This document shows, piece after piece, positions 12,263 to 23,990 of a stretch of 64,000 nt of DNA. Position 1 is the stretch's first letter; each line of letters starts with the position of its first letter. This stretch comes from Taenia hydatigena (taxonomy: Eukaryota > Platyhelminthes > Cestoda > Cyclophyllidea > Taeniidae): NCBI GenBank assembly GCA_036345935.2, contig JADWOT020001715.1, forward strand, positions 1 to 64,000, read 5' to 3'. The notes under the pieces are model-generated. The model made no database searches. It was not told the DNA's origin and worked only from the letters and a program-made list of their open reading frames with translations. A program made the position numbers and the translations under genes.

Positions 12263-12780
12263 CAAGGGCTTAGTCATGTAGAATATGCTATTTTAAGCGT
12301 GCGATTGGGTCCTGTTTGACCTCAACCCTGCTGGCTGGCTCGACTGGGTGTGAACGCGTGGTCATTAGGACGGCTTCGCGATGATTTAAAATAGCAATGC
12401 CACTGATGAGAAACATTGTAAAAAATTCTTAGATGTCAGCCTTGACCGCTGTGCAAATAAGAAAAAAGATGATTGTGAGGGAACGATGTAGAGCTTCTTC
12501 TACGGTAAGTGCGTCGGGTATGCCACTGTGGCTGCAGAATAGGACAGCTGCAAGGGACAACAAACAAATCCAGCTTCAACTCATAATGACTGATAGACGA
12601 ATAGCAGCAAAAGTACAAAAGCTTGAGGCACAAAGGTATGCAAACAAGGCGGCACAGCCTCAACAAAACACCTAACACTTGCCGAGTCGAAAGAAAAACT
12701 GCTAATGTGCTACTTCTTATGTCCATTCACTCTCATTTTACGCCGTAAGATCCGAGGTTTACATCCAACCAGTAACAAAA
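12263..12780. other. No gene recognised
   Basis: An 80-codon plus-strand frame (12433-12675) and a longer antisense frame overlap here. Neither has a recognisable domain or a copy elsewhere in the window. Confidence 0.5.
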
Positions 12781-13615
12781 GATGTCAATCGAGGTGGCGG
12801 ATTGACACGCTGTGAGACGATAGAGTAGGCTGCACGTTGACGCCTCAGTCGCAGCAGTCTTTACGAACCCGGCTTAGGCTTGTGTCGATCGCGTCTACTG
12901 AAGTTACAGGAGATGACATTCGGTTTGTCAGTGGATAAGAAGAGAAGGCACAGCAGCTATGTCTGCGTCCAACGGGCACGACGAACACCACTGACATGGT
13001 TACTGCAACAATTTAAAAAAGCAACTATCACATTGCATTTGTGAGTAGACTTTGGAAAAAGGATGCACAACGAATTCAGTGAGGTACAGCACAGATCACG
13101 TCAAATTCTAGGTTGGAGTAGCGAGCACGAGAGAAGTCACAATTCAAATCCGGCACTTTTTAGTAATCCCTTGGGGTGCATTAGATACACCACCACAGAT
13201 ACGTACATTCTTGTCAGCCTTAGGGTCCGGTTAGCCATCAGTGACTCCACTTGAAGCTTAAACCAAAGCAGCTTCACTCATTCTTAAACAAGCAGAACTT
13301 ACCCAACCGAAATGCCGCCACAATCAAAACACGCAACGCACCCAACACATTGGCGGACGACATACTAAACACGCCTGATGACCTTGAAACTGCCAGACTA
13401 GAACAACCACTGTCGAGTAATTACCTTTTAGTCTTAGAAATTAATAACAATACACAAAAACGCACAGCCAAATTTATGTTAGTAAATGCTGCTGAAATTG
13501 ATCTACGCGATGGTATTCAACCAAATGCAGATTGTCTTCAAAATAAGCTAACTGAAAATTGATATGCAATTACAAGAAGTTGCATTCTATAATGGAAACA
13601 TTATGCATCATTTAA
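12781..13615. repeat. Repeat block U3, first of three copies
   Basis: This matches 38161-38985 in unit A and 55089-55735 in unit B, all in the same orientation. Shared landmarks are the GTCAATC..GG.GGATT start, the GATGCA..ACGAATTCA stretch near 13060, and the CATTATGCATCAT-like end. A 103-codon open frame at 13251-13562 is not preserved in the other two copies, which carry stops, so it is unlikely to be a gene. This copy may be a remnant of a third A/B-type unit. Confidence 0.8.
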
Positions 13616-13631
13616 ACCTTACCACTTACTT

Positions 13632-13804
13632 TGCGTCTTGAGACTCTCTTGAAGGCAAAAAACCAGGGCGGAATATACATAGTCCACAGACAGGGGGACT
13701 TGAATTTGCTGGCATGGCTCGGAGACCAGCGCACCTGGCTAGGGCAATGTGGCCACCTCTATGCCCTCACCAAAACCGGCAGTTTAATCAAACAAAGTAT
13801 TACA
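13632..13804 (+). mobile_element. SINE-like short element S1
   Basis: This is one of five copies of a family of about 160-190 bp with shared landmarks in order: CTTGAAGGCAAAA, GAATATA.ATA, GCTGGCATGGC, GCTAGGGCAAT, CCACCTCT, AAACCGGCAGT and an AAACAAAGTA tail. This copy is diverged. It lies directly to the right of block U3. Confidence 0.7.
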
Positions 13805-14325
13805 TTGTTCCTCTTCTCTTTCAAGCGTCTTCCACGCCGCTCTCCATGGTAGATCTTCCGCGTTAGTCATCACAACGTAATCAATGCTGCAAGAAGCACC
13901 CACAATCTAACCGTACGTGCCGCCAACACTCGACGCGAATGAGGTGATGCTTAACACCAAAGTCAATGATATCTCCTGGCAGTTCGGTTTGACTTGGGTG
14001 TTTGCTCGGCTTGGGAACTAAGTTTGGAAATAAGAGGTTCTGCCATCCATCAGTGCGGCCTTTGAGGGACGCTAGCAGACCGGTCTCCTTACGCAAGTTG
14101 GTCCACGGCTGGTGTCGCTCCATTTGTTAATAGCTTTCTTGTAGAACACGGAATCAAGATAGATGCCGAAGGAGGACATTGTTCTTAGCCCTTCCGCTAT
14201 GATAGGTCAAAGATACTCTCACTCGTAGCATATGCACTTCTTTCGCACCGCTACAATATGCCACAGGTGGTAGAGATAGGGATAGGAACCCTATAGAGTA
14301 GGGCCCGCTTTCCTCTGCCGCCAAC
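13805..14325. other. No gene recognised
   Basis: This 0.5 kb spacer lies between two short elements. It has only antisense frames of 66-80 codons without family signatures. Confidence 0.5.
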
Positions 14326-14511
14326 TTAGCGTCCCGAGGTTTTCTTGAAGGCATTAGAAGGTAATATACCAGAGCAATACATATATATTTAACGAACAGA
14401 GGAAACTAAGCTGCTGGCATGGCTTGAAGGCTAGCTTATGCGGCTAGAGCCGTATGGCCACCCCTGTGACCTTGACCGAAACCGGCAGTCCAAATAAACA
14501 AAGCATCACAG
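14326..14511 (+). mobile_element. SINE-like short element S2
   Basis: Same family as S1, same orientation. It starts TTAGCGTCCCGAGG and ends in the CAAATAAACAAAGCATCACA tail. The GACCGAAAC near its 3' part resembles a pol III box B, and TGGCATGG about 60 bases before it could be a box A, but box A lies unusually far from the element start. Confidence 0.75.
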
Positions 14512-14639
14512 CAATAGATGTATGGGTTGAAAAATAAGGCCAAACAATTTTCTGCCTTGACAAGTTAAATATCGTGTTTGTTGTTTTCATAATACTTAAA
14601 TCAGTTTCGTAAATTAGTTTGGCTGGGTATCTCAATACG

Positions 14640-17600
14640 TAATTTAGTTGGATCTTTAGTGCCAATGTCACCGTATAAGTTGTTACTTGTGTGGTGATGT
14701 TTAAAAGGTATTTGAGGTTAAAGGGAGTTAAGATTAAAGCCTTGTCTGCCTTAAATTGCGTGTATGCGTATACTTGAGGTTGCTGTGGTATTTGCGCACT
14801 CTTAGAAGACTGAGATTAGGCCGTGTCTCTTGTGAGGCACGGCGCTTTTAAGTGTTGGCACATCTGATGAGGGGTGTTGGAAACTGCTACCAAACTAGGT
14901 AACTGTAAATTACACCAGAGAACGAGAATGGGGAAGAGGAGGAATGCCTTCGTGCAGAAGGAATCGGTTCCCACTTCAGTTTCTCGGTAGCCGACAGTGC
15001 CTGATCTTTGGAAGTGATAGTGAAAGCTTGGCGTTCGTTTGAGTGAAGGCCTATGGGAAGGATGATGGAGGTAGTGCGCACATCTGTATTGGGTCCAAGC
15101 GTCGAAGCGGGATAAGTTACCATTGACCGGACAAAGCTCACTGATTGAGGGACATTGCAAGTAGAGGAAGTTGCAAAACTGCCTATAAAGATATTCTTGC
15201 AAGTGTAGCGCGTTATGTGGTTCGTGGTATTCTCTTCTATCTTTATCGTAATAAATGTGGCAGTGTTACCTTCCCAGCACACTGCATCGGCACGTGAGCT
15301 CTCCACCTTGTTGAAGAAGCCCCGCTTCCTATTGTGAGTTATTTTGACCTCCCATACTTTCAAGATAAGTGGGAGGAAAATGTATGAATGCATACATGCC
15401 AACTTGAAATAACATCGGCACAACTTCCACTACAAGAAGATAAGGCTTAAATTTACGAACAGCGTGTGCTCTAAACAACACAGTCCTGACAGTGGTAACT
15501 AGCAGTTTGCATGCTTCTTTGGTGTGTCACCAAAAGGGTGTAGGATAAGGAGTTCTTATTCCATGCGATATCTACCTGCCGCCAGTCGCATGAACTGCAA
15601 TGCTATGGAGATGGAATGTCATTGCTACCGGACCGACGCTCAGTAGGAGTTGCACGTTGAGGTGGATATTTGGTCGGGCATTGGCTAGGGTAGCAGGAGG
15701 ATTACAGACCTCAAAAGAAAACGAGGAGAATGGGGAGGAGCAAATAGGCATCTATCTACATTCATTTTCTTAGTAAGGGCAGTCTGTCACATTATCAATA
15801 AGATGATGGTGTCAAATCATAAGAAGAGGCTATAGAAAAACGCCATCATTGACGAGTCGTGAGCAATTTCCCAGAAGTACTATAAAGCGCCCTTCTCCTT
15901 ACCGTTGCAAAACCAACTTTCACTTCTTTCAACAATAATCGCGAGTGATGCGGGTAAGAAATGTGGTAAAGATGAAAAATCCGTCTCTCAGACGGTGAAT
16001 TCGATGCATATTGACCCACCTACCCACAAGCAGTGTGACCGCTTACACTAGTCAATCAAACTACACATCAGGGCTCTTACGTTAACGCCCTGTCGACTTC
16101 TTGTAGCTGATTAGCCGAATTCGAATCAACTAAACAAATTGTGACACTACCATCGCGCACATATCTGCTACATGCTTCTGCGATATTCTCCTTAGACCAA
16201 ATACATTAACAATAGCAACTGAATGCCTTAGGAGGTAACGCGGATTCGGTCAGAGGACGTGACGAAGTCATAAAAGGAATCCAGTTCTGAACAATGATAT
16301 TGGTGCTTCTAAAGTCTTCTGTCTTTCTCACATGACAAGTTGCATGGATTGCGAATTGTTTTGCAGCAAAAGTCCGTGGATAAATTACCAACGCCCATGG
16401 ACCGTGCCATGATAACATTGAAATGTAGCATGCAGTCGAACAAAACAGGCACAGTAAAGAGATAACAAAGGGCCTAAATGGATTCAAAGTTCATGCCTTG
16501 TTAATTTTAAGGAAAGAACTGCCATAATAAAGGGAATGCTGTATAGTCTGATGTTTGGCACGCGCATTATGCTCTCCATGTTTACTGAGCTGTTGTCGGT
16601 AAAACTATCACGTTGCCTCCTAATGTGTTTCGATAAGTTGCGCGTTTTCTATTTGCAAACTACCACTTTAGAATGCATAAGAAACATGCGGTTTCTATAT
16701 AGCTGCTATTGCTTTTACTCGCTATATCATTTCGTATTTGATTGCTTGTGCAAAGGACTGCCTAGTATGCGATATAGTATTGCCAAACGATAAGTAATGT
16801 AGCCTATACCTGTAGTGGAGCCGGGAAGACCCATTTCGAGACTCAAACAAGAAGTGGTAATTGGGAAGAATGGATAGAAGACGTTAAATAATAGAGCAAA
16901 ATAGAATAAAATGTCACTAGAAATTTTGTTAAACATGGGCACACGCGCATGTTTAATGCCAGATTTTATTCCAGGGACTTTTAAAACTTAATTTTATGGG
17001 ACTGTATGTTAAAAGTGATACATCAAATATTGCCTGTGATCAAAGATATTTGTACATGGTTTTCGTAATTTTTTGACACTTCCCAACTGCCGATTGCATA
17101 TTTTGTTAAGTGAGACAAGTCTTTAAGTTAATCAAATCGCTCATCATGTTGGAGGTCATCAGCGATAACTGCTTCCCACCGCGTTGGTAAATTGGATCCG
17201 TCGCAACGCTAAAATGCCATGATTTCGGTGGGATCATATGGTACTTTTTAGAGGATATATCCCATTTGCCAGGGATTGCTTAGTAAAAATGAATTTGAGG
17301 GTCATGAATTTCACTGGAACGTATTGCGTCTGACTGAGGCACGATTCGCCAATCGTGAGCATTTTGGCGTGTGATTTGGAATTAGGATTTTGCCTTTGGA
17401 ATCACTTTGCATGTAGTTCAGGTGGGAATGAATCGCACTTTAAAACTTATTACCATAACTAGCAATGGCCATTTGCTAGTAAATTATACCTTTCTTCTTA
17501 TTCCCAAGAATTTAATAATTAACGCGCAGTAAAATCGCTCCATACGAATTGCCATATTATCTACACCTGTAAACTGCGTTTAAACAGATAAGAGTTTATG

Positions 17601-19410
17601 GATGGAAGTCTTCAAGACAGTGCAAGAAAAAAAATGTGCATGCGAAAGAGCTGCTCACAGCTTTCCACCGCCATTTGAAAGGTCAGGACGGAATTAGACC
17701 TTGACTGGTAGCCTAGATCAACGATTACATGAGGCATTGCATAAGTAAAACTAGTAAATTAGCCCAGGTTCAGTGCGCTCTGGGTATTTTTTGCATTGGT
17801 CTTAAAATGATTCCAATGGGGTCCTGACTGTTAACTTGCTGCGGTCCTAAAAACGTAAGTCTCCTCTGAAACTACAGCATTTTGTGCCATGCAGCCGTAT
17901 TAAGAGTGCATATTGACAAACAGAGAGAGTGTGGATGTTATACTGCGTCGTACCTTGTTTATTCCAATCCGTGATTAATTAAGATTAGGTATCAAATGTT
18001 CTGTTACCTCCGCTTTAGTAGAGTGCGGTATGACCTTAAGCCTATTTGATGCTTAGAACCGAACACAGCCTATTGCGAATGATTTTAATACAAAAACTGG
18101 ATTAGTATGAGTACATAGCTGTGAGCTGTTTTCCTGGTTCTTCATCTGCAACTATTCAATTTTTTATTTAGCGGTTTCTTCCATCGGTGGTGGCTGTGAT
18201 ACCACCCGCATTGTGCTATAAACTTTAGACCTGACCGATATTTAAGCAGATTGTCATGACAAAGATAGCCAAAATAACGCAAGCATGTTGAACTGTGTTA
18301 TGTTCTGTCTATCATGTCCCGAATCTATCAAAATCACCGCGTAACAGTTAAATTCATTTAATAATTTCCTAAATAACTTCTCTTACCAAATTGTAAAATA
18401 TAAGGTCAGTGACCAGAATTGATCCGAATTGAAAGCCATAGGCATGTTTTAATCTGTAAATGCTATCAGAAAGGATATGGACAATAATGCTTTTCTCTCC
18501 CTTTTAATCTAAAATCAGCCGTAAATGCAACTCAGGATCCTGCTTCCTTCTGCGATTGCTTGCGGCAGTTCTTTTCTTAAAAATCTGGCAGTTTTTGGCT
18601 TATTCGATACTTAGGGAACAAGTTTTGGCAAAGAAAGTTGCGACAGTGCAAATATGTACAATTTTGGTCCAGGATTAAGCAACATTAAAACTTAGCAGTA
18701 GATTACCTTCTGCGATTTTTTGCCTTAGTTCTTATTTTGCAGGCCCACAATATAGGTGTGGTCGAAGCTTAATGATCAGATGTCGGCAACGAACTTAAGA
18801 ATGGCAAGGGTGCAGTGATTCGTCCGTCTACATCCACATTGATTCGAAATGTACCTTTTAATGGGAATCAGCAGCTAGTTCTCTTCTGGAAGAGGTTACA
18901 GCAGTTCTCGTTTTAAAATCGGAAAACGCAGGTGTGTAGAGTGTCTGTTGTTGTAAGTAAAGCTAAGGCACTGCGGATTTAATGATGGGCTCTGTTCTAT
19001 CTGTTTTGATCGAGAGTTGCTCAGAATTGAGGTTCTAGCAACTTACTTCCCTCTGTCCATTCTTGCAGCATTTGTTATAAAATCTGGCAATGTGGGTGCA
19101 TCCTAAATGTAAATTGTCTACGTTGGCAAAAAACTGAGGGAGTACGGTAATAAAAAGGAATGTAAAAAGAAGGAAAGGTTTGTACACTCAGGACACAGGT
19201 AAAATGTTTCAACTCTGAACAGTGACGACGCGGAGGTGTAAGAAAGCAAAGTCGATTAGGACAAATCAAGCAATGCATTTCTTAAGAAGAATAGATCGCT
19301 TGACGTAGTAGGAACGTATTTTGGGTTTCTCTCTCGCTTGTTTTCTCTCCTAATCAATAGCGTGCAAATACTTTGCTCCATTCACACCTGCTCTTACTTT
19401 TTATTTATCC
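14640..19410. repeat. Large repeat block C1
   Basis: This block is collinear with 59115-64000, offset about 44.55-44.65 kb, same orientation. Matching landmarks include ACTTGTG.GGTGA.GTTTAAAA at 14687/59310, GCGAATGATTTTAATAC.AAAACTGG at 18070/62615, and the 19070/63645 segment. The match runs to the window end, so C2 continues beyond it. The longest frame, 178 codons on the minus strand (15423-14887), is broken in the other copy and has no recognisable domain. I see no gene in this block. Confidence 0.85.
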
Positions 19411-20342
19411 GTGTGCCGTTTTCATTCCTCATTTCACTTGTGTGCCCCTTTGTGGCATTATCATGTCTGGTATCTAGTGTTGATCTCATGCAAAGGAAAA
19501 CTATGATTGACTCCTTCTAGTGCGTCATTGGACAGAAATCAAAGTTTATTAATGAAGTTAATTCCCCCATATTTTACTTAGTCACATAGTTAGATGAGTA
19601 GGGAAGTGAAATAATGCGGGAAAGGACGAAAGAAAGTGAGACAGTAATGAAGAACGCTGCGTCGAAGCTTTGTACCCACGAATCCTCATCTCTTTGCCTG
19701 AATCTCAATCTTTTTGTCCCATTTAGCCATACATTCCTGTTACTTTGCTCTTACCGAAGAAACGCATGGTTCACTGTAGCCAATCGTAATGCAAAATGAC
19801 AGGTCGTCCAGACATAGAACTGAGGTGGGCATCAGAAGAGTCCCTCCGTTAACTCAATGGCAAACTTAATCATTTCATACCCTGCGCCACGCTTTATATG
19901 CTGCACTTACTTTTCATGTCTCACATCCCCAAATAACAAATTTCCTGATATTCATGTCCCACTGCAGAAGAACCCAAGCGCGGTTTGACTAATTTGGACT
20001 GGGTTGGAATAGGTAAGATTCGCGAAATAGGCTTGAGTACGGTGCCTTATACATTACAAATTAAGTCATCTTGCACAATCAACGCGACACAACTCCATGC
20101 CATGCGAATTAAGATCTTATGTTCCTTCCTCGCAGACATTTAGGGATTAAGGTACTTAGGCTAAAAATGAACCTCTTGGCATCTTCGAAATTAGTAAAGG
20201 AGGGCTCCCTTACCTTAGTCTCCTTTCTCATGACTCTCTCCAAACCGTCTGCGGTGAGTGTCTTCTTTGTCGCCCACTACGTTGCACATGTTTACACTTG
20301 TTGAGTCTTGCATCATGACCAACTGTGTGTACCCCTTGCATA
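19411..20342. repeat. Segment related to the left part of units A and B
   Basis: The stretch around 19680-20330 resembles 29640-30240 and 47890-48450 in the same orientation. Shared landmarks include a CTCAAT.GCAA segment and an order of tracts such as ATTTAGC..A.ATTC.TGTTAC and CTCATGTCTTACTCCAA-like. Its right end (20270-20550) has an inverted relative at 31190-30970. Frames are short and unconserved. Confidence 0.6.
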
Positions 20343-21492
20343 AAACTCACTTAAAGAAGCAGAGCGAGTACTCTCTGCATCTTAGCTCCTTACCTTTGTT
20401 TTCTCACCTCGGTGCCACGAGAACGCCTTGCACCTCTACCTCCCTTTATCTTCTCTCACCTTGGCCCCCCATCTCATCGTCTGTCAGTGTCCTCTTTGAA
20501 GATTCCCCTCCACCTCTTTAGTAGTCTCAATCTCGACTGTAAAATGATTAAATTATGCACGAATGAAATTCTTCCAAAGTTAAGGGCAATGTTGGAATAA
20601 ACCTCTCGCCTTTTCCTTTAGCATAGAACCATGTTGACAAGGAGGTGGGGAACAATCTCTACCCTGATCTTGCAATTTCGCGTGATTCGGTAAAATTTTT
20701 CATAGGGTCAGTCGTAACAAATCCCATCTCAGACATACTTTGCGTGGCCAGATGCCCGTGTATTCCACTGTAAGCGCCGCGTCCGGACTGCTTGCAATAC
20801 CTGGACTCACACTGTTTTGTCTGTGGCATCTGGCCTTAAGTGTTGATTGGTTTGCATGGAGTCTTTCTACAATGCTAACTACAATAGCTTAACGGTATGA
20901 TTCACTCTTTGGTTTATTTAAGCAGGTTGTTGGCAGACAATGTAGAATCGAGAAGTGTAAGATTAGTTCTGTGTGGTTTACCACGATGTATTTAAAGGCT
21001 TGTTTGCTTAATGTAAACATGTTGTCACTGTTGTCATGAAGCATATATATACGCAAAAATGATAGTTGTTCGTCGAGCTGATTTTCTTTATTCACATACA
21101 CTGTACATTATACTGATTTTAACTCTGCGCTCACCCAAATGCCGGTTCGATCTGGTAAATGGGGGCAAAGGTTGTCTGTTTTCCATGATAAGGTAGCGAT
21201 AAGGGCTGTGTCAGGTGATTTTGCTTCCAGAGACATGCATAACTATGAAACCGTGCGGACATAAGTTTTTGTTCGACCACCGGAAATCAGGGTTGACACA
21301 AATATAAAACAGGTGTCAATATTGATGATGACGAAAATCTGGTAAAAAGTTGCTTTTAAATAACTGTTTGTGATAGGATAGTATCTACTAATCTCACAGG
21401 AGGACTTAGTCAAGGAGGCCTCTAAGCACGATAATCTGTCTAAAGTTTTGGTGCTAAAAGCAGATGACTAAGGGGGCACGAGGCTTAATTCG
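20343..21492. repeat. Tandem duplicate T, left copy
   Basis: This 1.15 kb sequence is repeated immediately to the right at 21494-22683 with about 97 percent identity (6 differences in 189 bases sampled at 20412-20600). Frames in the two copies differ only by scattered substitutions and show no domain. Confidence 0.95.
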
Positions 21493-21493
21493 N
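21493..21493. other. Ambiguous base N at the duplication junction
   Basis: The only N in the window sits exactly between the two tandem copies, between GCTTAATTCG and AATTCATTAAAAG. This suggests a closed or scaffolded gap rather than a random base-call failure. Confidence 0.95.
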
Positions 21494-22683
21494 AATTCAT
21501 TAAAAGAAGCAGAGCGAGTATTCTGTGCATTTTAGCTCCGTACCTTTGTTTTCTCGCTTCCGTGCCACGGGAACGCCTTGCACTTCTGCCTCCCTTTATC
21601 TTCTCTCACCTTGGCCTCCTATCTCATCGTCTGTCAGTGTCCTCTTTGAAGATTCTCCTCCACCTCTTTAGTAGTCTCAATCTCGACTGTAAAATGATTA
21701 AATTATGCACGAATGAAATTCTTCCAAAGTTAAGGGCAATGTTGGGATAAACCTCTCGCCTTTTCCTTTAGCATAGAACCATGTTGACAAGGAGGTGGAG
21801 AACAATCTCTACCCTGATCTTGCAATTTCGCGTGATTCGGTAAGATTTTTCATAGAGTCGGTCGTAACAAATCCCATCTCAGACACACTTTGCGTGGCCA
21901 GATACCCGTGTATTCCACTGTAAGCGCCGCGTCCGGACTGCTTGCAATGCCTGGACTCACACTGTTATGTCTGTGGCATCTGGCCTTAAGTGTTGATTAG
22001 TTTGCATGGAGTCTTTCTACAACGCTAACTACAATAGCTTAACAGCATGATTCACTCTTTGGTTTATGTAGGCAGGTTGTTGGCAGACAATGTAGAATCG
22101 AGAAGTGTAATATTAGTTCTGTGTGGTTTACCACGGTGTATTTAAAGGCTTGTTTGTTTAATGTGAACATGTTGCCACTGTTGTCATGAAGCATATATAT
22201 ACGCAAAAATGATAGTTGTTCGACGAGCTGATTTTCTTTATTCACACACACTGTGCATTATACTAATGACATGAACAGCTTATTAATGGCTAAAGCTACG
22301 TCGCTCTGATTTTAACCCTGCGCTCACCCAAATGCCGGTTTGATCTAATAAATGGGGGCAAAAGTTGCCTGTTTTCCATGATAAGGTGGCGATAAGGGCT
22401 GTGTCAGGTGATTTTGCTTCCAGAGACATGCATAACTACGAAACCGTGCGGATATAAGTTCTTGTTCGACCGCCGGAAATCAGGGTTGACACAAGTATAA
22501 AAAGGTGTTAATATTGATGACGACAAAAATCTAGTAAAAAGTTGCTTTTAAATAACTGTTTGTGATGGGATAGTATCACTAATCTCGCAGGAGGACTTAG
22601 TCAAGGAGGCCTCTAAGCACGATAATCTGTCTAAAGTTTTGGTGCTAAAAGCAGATGGATAAGGGGGCACGGAGCTTAATTCG
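21494..22683. repeat. Tandem duplicate T, right copy
   Basis: Right copy of the pair. Besides point changes it carries about 43 extra bases near 22265 (ATGACATGAACAGC...) that are absent from the left copy. It ends in GCTTAATTCG, the same sequence that ends the left copy before the N. Confidence 0.95.
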
Positions 22684-23373
22684 GTGTTCTAACCACCAAA
22701 AATTCTTATTCCAAGGCAAATGTTCAAAGTTTCAGAAAAATTAAAAACAGTGCTTACAGGTGAAAAATGATACTCTGAGTTGAAAGACTAATTTCTTTGA
22801 CTAATTGCTGCAGGGCAGATTTCTGGTTCGTGAGGATGCGAAAATTGTTGAAACCTACTATTCAAATGCTGCTGGTTAAGTGATTATTAAACACTTGGAT
22901 TCGCTTTAATACGACCCTATTTGCATTCTCTTACGGTGAGATGGCAAGCCAAGAGTAGCATATCACGCAATTGGAGACACTGCAATGGCAGCTGTAGTCG
23001 TTTTGACAACAAAAAAAATGATCAACGTTGCAGGAAGTTGCAATTTCTGTCTAATTTAACGGAAAAATTAAAGATGCAGGTCCTCGATAGGACTGACTGA
23101 AAAAAGTGTTAAACTAAGTCTTGGTGCTCTGGTTGGTACATTGCCTACAATCACCATAAATGCTGCGAACTAAACTACTTCGATGTTGGTAGATTTGCGT
23201 TTTTGAAAGAACCAAGGAAGATGGAATAAGTAGTATCCAGTTATCGCACTAGTATGACCAGCCTCATCTGCTCGTCAAGCAGCGAGTCGAGTGCGGAAGA
23301 CAGAGGAGATGTGGGAAGTTGAGCTTATAATTTTACAAGTCCTTTGGGACATACGGATTATTATTGAGGCAGC
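22684..23373. other. No gene recognised
   Basis: Unique DNA between the tandem duplication and the second R1 copy, with only one short minus-strand frame running into its right edge. Confidence 0.5.
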
Positions 23374-23865
23374 AAGTAAGCATATTTTTAGAGTCGCACT
23401 GCAGAAGATGAGATACTCAGATTCATCTGTGCTGTTCTGGTGCGTGTAAAATGACCTGTTTGCACGTCTCCGTCTCATCCGACGAGGTAGCCAACTTCAA
23501 TTGTCTTTAACAGCAGCAGCGGCGATGGATGCGGCAGTGTCAGGATTGACGTTACCAAATCGCATATATTTTGAGAAGCACTGTGAGTCTTGCTCAGAAA
23601 TGTCTTATTTTGAGGCCTAGCAGTGAGATAATGTGGCAGAGAAGGAGGTATAGAAGAACGTAGATCCAATTGAGGAAGTTGCAGAGTAGAACAAATAGAG
23701 AAAACCCTTGCTATTATTATACGTGGCTCAGGAACCACACAGACGTTGATATTTTCAAGGGACATATTAGTGAGCGGATGCTTGTAGAACGTCGGATGTA
23801 CTTGTTGCCTTTAACTGTGCGGACTATTACCAATGACATTGGAGGGATTGCAAGAGAGGCATGTT
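23374..23865. repeat. Dispersed repeat R1, second copy
   Basis: Direct copy of 1-492, beginning AGTAAGCATATTT. A short indel near 23600 puts the shared minus-strand reading frame out of phase relative to the first copy. Confidence 0.85.
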
Positions 23866-23889
23866 GATTCGTAGTCCATGCCCCAAGGA

Positions 23890-23990
23890 ATTTAAGAAGA
23901 AATGATCTTACTGAAGGGAATGCTGTGTGATGTGGGGTTTAACCCTTGCGTTATGATTTACATTCTTGTTGAGCTACTGTTGGTGGAACT
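23890..23990. repeat. Fragment related to block C
   Basis: This segment of about 100 bp resembles 16506-16610 and 61156-61260 (landmarks AAGGGAATGCTGT and GTTGAGCT..TGTTGGTGGAA), in the same orientation. It directly follows the R1 copy. Confidence 0.6.

Noticed and set aside
13251..13562. 103-codon plus-strand frame as a gene
   Set aside because: Both other U3 copies carry stops and frameshifts through it.
14887..15423. 178-codon minus-strand frame as a gene
   Set aside because: The C2 paralogue (59550-60040) breaks it into several frames and no domain is visible.
21135..21160. CCGGTTCGATCTGG as a tRNA box B in the tandem duplicate
   Set aside because: No matching acceptor stem or box A; the second copy has mutated the motif.
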